Shown one piece after another: positions 58,304 to 64,000 of a stretch of DNA of 64,000 nucleotides. This stretch comes from Mucilaginibacter_A sp965201005 (GTDB lineage: Bacteria > Bacteroidota > Bacteroidia > Sphingobacteriales > Sphingobacteriaceae). Below the pieces are notes generated by a model. That model was not told the origin of the DNA. It did no database searches and was given only the letters and a program-made list of their open reading frames with translations. Each line of letters starts with the position of its first letter. Position 1 is the stretch's first letter. The stretch is taken from NCBI RefSeq assembly GCF_965201005.1, contig NZ_OZ241747.1:3410001-3474000 (forward strand), given 5' to 3'. Position numbers and translations under genes: made by a program.

Positions 58304-59282
58304 AATTTAAGCTCACAAATTCCCCTGCTTTAAATTCATTTATTTTAAATTGAAAAACGCGCAAGTCAACATCATCACAAGCAACCAATAATTCTTCATA
58401 AGTACCTTTAAACCATACTTCTTTTACCACATGTTTTTTGGTGCCGAAGTTTTTTTCTACCGAAATCCATTCCGGATAAATAACAACTGTAGATGCGTCA
58501 GCCGTAATCCCGCAAGTTAAAGCTTGTGCTTTTGTCAGGATATTACAATTGGACAAAAGCTGGGCCGAATACAAACTTCGCGGATTATTGTAAATATTTC
58601 GCGGCTTTCCGGTTTCCACAATTTCGCCGTCTTTTAAAACCACCAGCTCATCGGCCAATGATAATACTTCCTGCGGATCATGCGAAACCATAATCACCGT
58701 TAAACCTGTTTGGAACACAATTTTCCGGATGTCCTGCTGCAAATTATCCCTAAAAGAAGCATCGACCTGATTAAAAGGCTCGTCCAATAATAAAACTTTT
58801 GGGCCGGAAACCAAAGCACGCGCAATAGAAACCCGCTGCCGTTCGCCGCCACTTAAATCCGCCACGCGCCGATTTTTCAAATCCAGTAAACGCAATTGCT
58901 GCAACACTTCCGTAGTTTTGGCGGATTTATATTCGAGGTTTGTATTGGGCAAAAGTGATGATACGTTATCCCAAACTTTGGCGTAAAGATTTAAATGATC
59001 GGATTGCTGGGTAACCATTTTCATCTGCTCATGGCCGGGGATTAGTTTTACGTCCGGCCCCCAAACACGTTCGCCTTCAAGATATATTTTGCCTTCGTCC
59101 GCAGCGATCAAACCGTAAATCAGGTTTAACAAAGTAGATTTCCCGCTGCCGCTCTGGCCGATAATCGCCATGATTTTCCCTTCAGCAATACTTAAATCTA
59201 TATTTTTTACACCTGATGTTTTTTCGCCTGCAAATAATTTGGTTATATTTTTTACCTCTAAAAAAGGTATTGCTTCTGCCAT
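58275..59282 (-). CDS. ABC transporter ATP-binding protein, orphan
   Basis: 335 residues: Walker A 'GQSGSGKSTLLNLI', Q-loop 'VTQQSDHLN', signature 'LSGGERQRVSIARAL', Walker B 'VLLLDEPFNQVD', H-loop 'MVSHDPQE', then an extra C-terminal part (about 240-335) that could be a TOBE-like regulatory domain as in PotA/ModC-type importers. No permease or binding protein is adjacent, so the substrate is unknown. An exact TAAAAGAAGC core lies in coding near 58750. Confidence 0.88.
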   Translation of the reverse strand: MAEAIPFLEVKNITKLFAGEKTSGVKNIDLSIAEGKIMAIIGQSGSGKSTLLNLIYGLIAADEGKIYLEGERVWGPDVKLIPGHEQMKMVTQQSDHLNLYAKVWDNVSSLLPNTNLEYKSAKTTEVLQQLRLLDLKNRRVADLSGGERQRVSIARALVSGPKVLLLDEPFNQVDASFRDNLQQDIRKIVFQTGLTVIMVSHDPQEVLSLADELVVLKDGEIVETGKPRNIYNNPRSLYSAQLLSNCNILTKAQALTCGITADASTVVIYPEWISVEKNFGTKKHVVKEVWFKGTYEELLVACDDVDLRVFQFKINEFKAGEFVSLNFMKFLAFGA

Positions 59283-59350
59283 TTAGCAAAGTTACGTAAA
59301 ACAAAAATCCCGGTTTGACGACCAGGATTTGAAAATATAGTTTTTAAATC

Positions 59351-60181
59351 CTACAACCCAAACGTCAACCCAAAATGCATACTTTTTAAGCCGTTTTGAT
59401 TAGGGCTGTTTTCAAACATATTGTTTCCGTAATATTTTACAAACAAACCCAGGTTTTTATAACCGGCGCGGGCGTAAGCACCATATCTAAACTGGCTGAA
59501 ATGGTAGTTGTCGTAAAACTTCTTTTTGCCCATTTCGCCGCTGATCTGTTTCACTTTTCCGTTCAGCAGAAACCCAATTTCAGGCCCAACAGTAAAACGA
59601 AACTTGTTGCCGCGCTTATCATCTTTCGTCCGGAAATCAAAAGCTAAAGGAATGCGCAGATAACTTGCCGAAAAACGGTTTTTACTATAATCAACCTGAT
59701 CCGTAGTATAAGTTAAGGTTGGGGCATTTTGCTGAATGGTGATATTTTGGCGCAAGCGGATCAGTGTCCAATCAAAACCACCGGCCAGATAAATTTTAAA
59801 ATACGGGTTAAAACGATAGCCCAACTGCAACACATCAAAACCAACATAAGCCGTTTTGCCGCCTTTATAATCCAAAAATTTATTTGCCGGGGATAAAGTA
59901 AAACTGCCATTGTCCACCAATCTGGAAAAACCCAAATCAAAGTGGGAAAATATAATGCCGAAATGTAGTTTAGAACCAACCGTTGTGATTGGCAGCGGCC
60001 GGGCACGCAGCGAATCCAGCTTGAGCCGAAACTTAATGATTTTCCGGTTGGTTTTATAATACTTGGCAGAATCACTGTCGGCAGGTGCATTGCTGCCGGG
60101 TATTGTATCTGTTTTTACCTGTGCAAAAGCATTAGAAAACAAGCAAAACAAAAAAGTGGACAACATTAAAAAACGTTTCAT
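59351..60181 (-). CDS. Outer-membrane beta-barrel protein (PorT-like)
   Basis: 276 residues with a Sec signal ('MLSTFLFCLFSNAFAQ'), a short Ser/Asp-rich linker and a barrel of alternating aromatic strands ('HFGIIFSHFDLGFSRLVDN', 'RFTVGPEIGFLLNGKV', 'FGLTFGL' end). It looks like the outer-membrane beta-barrel group common in Bacteroidota. It is the third gene of an operon with an ECF sigma factor and a membrane protein, so it may be a target or partner of that system. Confidence 0.8.
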   Translation of the reverse strand: MKRFLMLSTFLFCLFSNAFAQVKTDTIPGSNAPADSDSAKYYKTNRKIIKFRLKLDSLRARPLPITTVGSKLHFGIIFSHFDLGFSRLVDNGSFTLSPANKFLDYKGGKTAYVGFDVLQLGYRFNPYFKIYLAGGFDWTLIRLRQNITIQQNAPTLTYTTDQVDYSKNRFSASYLRIPLAFDFRTKDDKRGNKFRFTVGPEIGFLLNGKVKQISGEMGKKKFYDNYHFSQFRYGAYARAGYKNLGLFVKYYGNNMFENSPNQNGLKSMHFGLTFGL

Positions 60182-60200
60182 AATATATAATTAAACAAGT

Positions 60201-60971
60201 TTATTTTTCTTTTTTGATACTGATAAAACCAAGGTTGATGCCGGTAACATTGGATTCGTCGCCATCATCGTTATCCGTAAATTGGATCAGTTTGTCTTCG
60301 CGCTTATCCACTTTGGCCATCACCAGATTTACCACATCACCAATGCTGCGGATACGTTTGTGTTTTGTTTTTGGTGGGACATTTACAGCAGTTTGCAACG
60401 TTGGTTTTACAATTGCCGGTAGTACAATTTCCTCTTCGGGTTGTGGGTTTAAACTAATGGAAATATCCGGGGCCAAAGCAATTTGAGTTGAATTGTTTTT
60501 TTGATTTTCGGTTTCCGGATCAGGCTTAACTTGTGCCAAAGTTTGGGTCAGATTATTTTTAGCTTTAGGTTTTACAGGAATGAAATTCTGGGTTGCAATC
60601 GTTTTGATTTTAGCTTTTGCCGATGCTTCTTTTACAACCTTATTTTTAGCCGATAAAAGAAGCATGCTGTTTTTAGCACCTAAATTTTGGATTTGATTTT
60701 CAATTGGATCTATTTTTTGCAATACAACTTTAACTGTTTTTTTCGGAAGCGGGTTTTTTACCAGTACATCTTTCCGCAGAAACAATAACCCAACCGAAAA
60801 CACAACCACAACTCCTGCTGCAATACGCAAGATTGGAATAATACTTTTCTTTTTCGTTTTCCTATCCAATTCTATACTTATATTTTGCCACAAGTTTGCG
60901 GTAGGTTCTGCTTCAAAATTATCCAATCCGGAAGCAAACAAATCATCCAATTCTTTATCCGAAGTTTTCAT
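60201..60971 (-). CDS. Membrane protein next to an ECF sigma factor, probable anti-sigma
   Basis: 256 residues: soluble N-terminus ('DKELDDLFASGLDNFEAEPTANLWQNIS'), one transmembrane helix (about 45-66, 'ILRIAAGVVVVFSVGLLFL'), and a long low-complexity Lys/Pro/Gln periplasmic region. The start overlaps the ECF sigma gene by 17 bases, which suggests an anti-sigma role. There is no zinc motif. The periplasmic region around residues 95-117 is encoded by a dispersed element read in frame. Confidence 0.75.
   Translation of the reverse strand: MKTSDKELDDLFASGLDNFEAEPTANLWQNISIELDRKTKKKSIIPILRIAAGVVVVFSVGLLFLRKDVLVKNPLPKKTVKVVLQKIDPIENQIQNLGAKNSMLLLSAKNKVVKEASAKAKIKTIATQNFIPVKPKAKNNLTQTLAQVKPDPETENQKNNSTQIALAPDISISLNPQPEEEIVLPAIVKPTLQTAVNVPPKTKHKRIRSIGDVVNLVMAKVDKREDKLIQFTDNDDGDESNVTGINLGFISIKKEK
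60622..60690. repeat. Dispersed element inside a coding sequence
   Basis: GATGCTTCTTTTA (60622-60634), CCGATAAAAGAAGCAT (60650-60664) and ATGCTGTTTTTAGCACC with TAAATTTTGG (60662-60690) occur in tandem. All are read in frame on the - strand as part of the probable anti-sigma protein. Confidence 0.7.
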
Positions 60972-61521
60972 ACTTTGCCCTTTCTGTTTGGTTAACTTTT
61001 TCTTTTAAAATTGTACGCGCCCTGGAAAGTTGGGATTTTGATGCCCCTTCACTAATGTTCATTGCCCCGGCAATTTCTTTGTGCGAATAACCTTCAATTG
61101 CATACATGTTGAAAACCATGCGGTAACCAGGCGGCAGGGTTTGGATAATGGCCAGCAAATCCTTCGCCTCCAAGCTGCAGGCCGCAACCGGATCAACGGA
61201 TTGTTCTGCCCCGGGCGTTTCCAAATCTACCAACTGCATCATTTTGTGATGTTTGCGGTAATATTCTATTGCGCTGTGTACCATAATCCGGCGTATCCAG
61301 CCCTCAAAAGAACCTTCACCTTTAAAGTCTTGTATCTTGCCAAAAACCTTAATAAAACCATTTTGCAACATATCTTCGGCTTCCGCTTTATCAGTGGCGT
61401 AACGCAGGCAAACGCCCAGCATTTTGGCAGCAAAAAGTTTGTAAAGCGTTTCCTGTGCTTTGCGCTTGCCAAGCAGGCAACCCTGTATTACATCCGTTAT
61501 GCTGGTTTCCAAAACAATCAT
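60955..61521 (-). CDS. ECF sigma factor
   Basis: A 188-residue ECF sigma-70: region 2 ('AEDMLQNGFIKVFGKIQDFKG', 'FEGWIRRIMVHSAIEYYRKH') and region 4 ('GYSHKEIAGAMNISEGASKSQLSRARTILK'). It overlaps the following membrane protein gene by 17 bases, so the two are coupled. It is the third ECF sigma factor in the window. Confidence 0.93.
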   Translation of the reverse strand: MIVLETSITDVIQGCLLGKRKAQETLYKLFAAKMLGVCLRYATDKAEAEDMLQNGFIKVFGKIQDFKGEGSFEGWIRRIMVHSAIEYYRKHHKMMQLVDLETPGAEQSVDPVAACSLEAKDLLAIIQTLPPGYRMVFNMYAIEGYSHKEIAGAMNISEGASKSQLSRARTILKEKVNQTERAKYENFG

Positions 61522-61580
61522 TTACAAACAAGATGATTTATTGGGCAGATTGGTTGCATAATTTTAAAATAATTTTTGCA

Positions 61581-61605
61581 GATACTGTTTTTATCACGTA
61601 AAACT
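61581..61605 (+). repeat. Dispersed-motif copy (GATACTGTTTTTA)
   Basis: GATACTGTTTTTATCACG then TAAAACT lies in the 162-bp gap between the divergent sigma factor and AsmA-like genes. Confidence 0.6.
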
Positions 61606-61683
61606 ATGCGGCAAGCGGTTTGTAGTGCAGTTAATCTTTAAAAAAACCGTATTTTCATTTCCTCAGACCTAACCTTATTAAAC

Positions 61684-64000
61684 ATGCCGCGCTGGTTAAA
61701 AAATGTGCTCAAAACAATTGCTGTCCTTACCGGATTGCTGCTGTTCGCCCTCGTTGCCATAACGATGTACGTCAGTTTTAACAAAAAATCTATCCTGACC
61801 GATGTAACCAAAGTTTTAAACAAAAATTTAAACGGCGGCAAACTAACCATTGGTGGTATGGACCCAACTTTTCTGAAAGGTTTTCCAAACATTTCGCTTT
61901 TGCTTAAAGATGTGGTTTTGAAAGACAGTTTGTGGGAAAAACACCATCATACGCTGCTGCAGGCGCAGGATTTAAACATTTCGGTAAACACATTTGCTTT
62001 GTTTAAGGGCACAATTTTGATCAACAAAGTCAGCATCGATCAGGCCAAAATTGATTTGTTTACGGATAGCACAGGCTATAGCAACACCTCTGTGCTCAAG
62101 AAAAAAAAACAGCCTGAAAAAGAAAAAAACAAAGATGAAAGTTCTGACACCGAACTGCGGAAGTTTGCTTTGAACGATGTACAATTCGTGCTGGACAACC
62201 GGAAAGGACATAAACTTTTTCAGTTTAACGTAGATGAGCTAAACGGTAAAATGGATTATCCGGGCAATAACTGGAATGCCGCCGTAAGCTTGAAAATTTT
62301 TGCCAAAAGCTTGGCTTTTAATACTTTACGCGGAAGTTTTATTAAAGATAAATTAGTTCGGGGCGATCTGGAAGCCAGTTATGACGACAACAGCGGCATC
62401 ATCAGCCTTAAACCAAAAGTTTTGAACATCGGTGATGATGGTTTCATCATCGGTGCAAAGTTTTTCACCAAAAAACGCGACGGCGATTTTATTTTTGACA
62501 TTACCGAAAACAGCTTATTGTGGAAACACGCTTCGGCTTTGCTGGCACCAAATATTGCCGAACATTTAAACCGGTTTGACCTGAAAAACCCGCTGGCGGT
62601 GCATTGTGTTTTGGGCGGTAATTTCAATTCTTCCGGAGATCCTTCCATCGATGTAAACTGTAAAGTGGAAAACAATACCCTTACCACGCCCGAAGGCACG
62701 GTTGACAGTTGCAGTTTCCGGGGCGTTTACACCAATAGTTTCAACAAAAGCAAACCGCTTTCTGATGAAAACTCTGCCATAGAATTATTTGGCCTGAAAG
62801 GTAATTACGAACAAGTACCGTTTAAAGTTGATACCGGCATCATCAGCAACCTGAACAAACCGATTGTGGCCGGAACATTAAAATCAGATTTTGCCGTTTC
62901 CAGGCTTAATCATTTGTTTGGCGAAACGATGGTTTTTGCAAAAGGCAACGCCAGTGTAAACCTGAAATACCGGGCAAATATTGTTGATTTTAAATTTATA
63001 AAACCAGCTATCGGCGGTGTTATCGATATTAAAAACGCTGATTTTACTTATCTGCAAAATAAACTGAACTTTAAAAACACTTCACTTCTGCTGGATTTTT
63101 CGGGAGAGGATTTGTTGCTGAAAAACATCCGTTTACAAAGCGGGAAAAGCATTGTGGCGATGGAAGGCAGCGTTAAAAATTTTAAAAATCTGTATTATTC
63201 TGCCCCGGAAAAAATTGTGGTCGATTGGCAAATCCGCAGTCCGCAATTATACCTGGGCGAGTTTTTGGGCTACCTTTCTTCCCGGGCAAAAAAACCGGCC
63301 AAAAAAAGCAACGACAGTAATTTTGCCGATCAGTTAAGCACTGTTTTAGAAAAAGGTACGGCAGATATGCACCTGCAGGTTGACAAGGTTTATTATGACA
63401 AGTTTTTGGCTACGGATGTTAAGGCAGATTTACTGGTTTCGGAAAGCGGTATCCGCTTAAAAAACGTAAATGCAAAAAGTGCCGGCGGGACTTTTAATTT
63501 GAACGGAAGCATTGCCCAAAACGGAAACCTGAATCATTTTGCCATCAATACCAACGTGAACAATGCCAATATCGGCAACTTTTTTTACGCGTTTGACAAT
63601 TTCGGCATAACCGGTTTTAGCTATAAAAACCTGCGTGGCTTTTTGTCGCTGAGATCAAATATTGCCGGAAACATTACCGACATGGGGAAACTGGTGCCGA
63701 AATCTTTATCCGGAACGATAAACCTCAACCTGAAAAAAGGTGCTTTGATAGATTTTACACCGATAACAAATGTTGGCAAATTTGCTTTTCCGTTCCGCAA
63801 CCTGGATCACATCACCATTGATAATTTAAACGGCAGGTTTGATTTGCTGGGCGATAAAATCCGGATCCAACCGATGCAGATCAACTCCAGTATTTTAAAC
63901 ATGAACGTTGCCGGCGTTTACGGCTTTACCAAAGGAACCAACATTGCGCTGGACATACCGTTGCGCAACCCGAAAAAAGATGAAGATATTACGAACAAAA
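61684..64000 (+). CDS. AsmA-like envelope protein, 5' part, runs off the window
   Basis: At least 772 residues open to the window edge. An N-terminal anchor ('TIAVLTGLLLFALVAITMYVSF') is followed by the AsmA N-terminal pattern 'NKNLNGGKLTIGGMDPTFLKGFPNISLLLKDVVLKDS' and long beta-repeats. AsmA-like proteins are inner-membrane anchored, span the periplasm and are linked to outer-membrane lipid homeostasis. A Lys-rich insert (about 138-150) is notable. It mirrors the TamB-like gene at the other end of the window but has low visible similarity. Confidence 0.85.
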   Translation, partial: MPRWLKNVLKTIAVLTGLLLFALVAITMYVSFNKKSILTDVTKVLNKNLNGGKLTIGGMDPTFLKGFPNISLLLKDVVLKDSLWEKHHHTLLQAQDLNISVNTFALFKGTILINKVSIDQAKIDLFTDSTGYSNTSVLKKKKQPEKEKNKDESSDTELRKFALNDVQFVLDNRKGHKLFQFNVDELNGKMDYPGNNWNAAVSLKIFAKSLAFNTLRGSFIKDKLVRGDLEASYDDNSGIISLKPKVLNIGDDGFIIGAKFFTKKRDGDFIFDITENSLLWKHASALLAPNIAEHLNRFDLKNPLAVHCVLGGNFNSSGDPSIDVNCKVENNTLTTPEGTVDSCSFRGVYTNSFNKSKPLSDENSAIELFGLKGNYEQVPFKVDTGIISNLNKPIVAGTLKSDFAVSRLNHLFGETMVFAKGNASVNLKYRANIVDFKFIKPAIGGVIDIKNADFTYLQNKLNFKNTSLLLDFSGEDLLLKNIRLQSGKSIVAMEGSVKNFKNLYYSAPEKIVVDWQIRSPQLYLGEFLGYLSSRAKKPAKKSNDSNFADQLSTVLEKGTADMHLQVDKVYYDKFLATDVKADLLVSESGIRLKNVNAKSAGGTFNLNGSIAQNGNLNHFAINTNVNNANIGNFFYAFDNFGITGFSYKNLRGFLSLRSNIAGNITDMGKLVPKSLSGTINLNLKKGALIDFTPITNVGKFAFPFRNLDHITIDNLNGRFDLLGDKIRIQPMQINSSILNMNVAGVYGFTKGTNIALDIPLRNPKKDEDITNK

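Noticed and set aside
4521..61605. All motif copies being simple transcription terminators
   Set aside because: Some do form hairpins at convergent ends, but several sit in 5' leaders (7792, 21599, 39546), between operon genes (45158) and inside coding sequence, so termination cannot be the whole explanation.

Overview
The window looks like chromosome of a Bacteroidota species, most likely Sphingobacteriaceae (Mucilaginibacter/Pedobacter type). The grounds are a TonB receptor with a carboxypeptidase-regulatory N-terminal domain, a RskA-type anti-sigma pair, a GxxExxY cassette, atpD-atpC standing apart from the other ATP synthase genes, a YtxJ bacilliredoxin, promoter-like TAnnTTTG boxes instead of -35/-10 pairs, and few clear Shine-Dalgarno sites. 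I see no prophage, CRISPR array, transposase gene or rRNA. One tRNA-Arg(ACG) is present.

Layout. 1-3.3 kb: 3' part of a giant TamB-like gene, divergent from tsaD. 4.3-7.6 kb: small membrane protein, recA, nth, a small unknown and an ECF sigma factor. 7.8-16.6 kb: two complete uvrA paralogues bracketing yceI, a LysE-type exporter, a yellow/MRJP-like lipoprotein and a small unknown. 16.7-24.6 kb: nnrD/E fusion, sigma/anti-sigma pair, lipA, OsmC-type protein, ytxJ, a 35-residue lipoprotein, ribH, a TPR protein, recF and a DUF721/DciA-like gene. 24.8-29.2 kb: sugar-oxidation operon (SDR, gluconate-dehydrogenase subunit 3-like, GMC oxidoreductase, family-1-like glycosidase). 29.5-34.5 kb: metal cluster (MntH, TonB receptor, divergent DtxR/MntR regulator with a candidate operator). 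34.7-36.7 kb: WcaI-like glycosyltransferase and a sugar transferase. 37-43.1 kb: PqiA-like protein, obg, adk, tRNA-Arg, a PrxQ-like peroxiredoxin, atpD, atpC. 43.4-57.4 kb: a large branched-chain amino acid cluster (ilvD-ilvB-ilvN-ilvC-leuC-leuD-leuB-leuA-ilvA) carrying a VOC protein, two methyltransferases and a GxxExxY protein. 57.6-64 kb: TMEM175-type channel, orphan ABC ATPase, an ECF sigma/membrane protein/outer-membrane barrel operon, and the 5' part of an AsmA-like gene.

The most striking signal is not a gene. A short motif, ATGCTTCTTTTA (reverse complement TAAAAGAAGCAT), recurs throughout the window in both orientations. By eye I count about 37 exact copies of its 10-base core, where chance predicts well under one. 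A sister allele, ATGCTGTTTTTA, adds about nine more. Most copies lie between genes, singly, as hairpins, or as the paired ends of an asymmetric 83-96 bp element. About ten exact cores lie inside coding sequence. Some copies supply stop codons or a start codon. The pattern resembles both MITE/REP-like elements and the dispersed uptake sequences of Neisseria and Pasteurellaceae. Neither is established here, and I regard it as the candidate undescribed system.

Other palindromic repeat families sit in the ilv-leu cluster. One is read through as the N-terminus of LeuC, and another pair brackets the GxxExxY gene and supplies the LeuC C-terminus.
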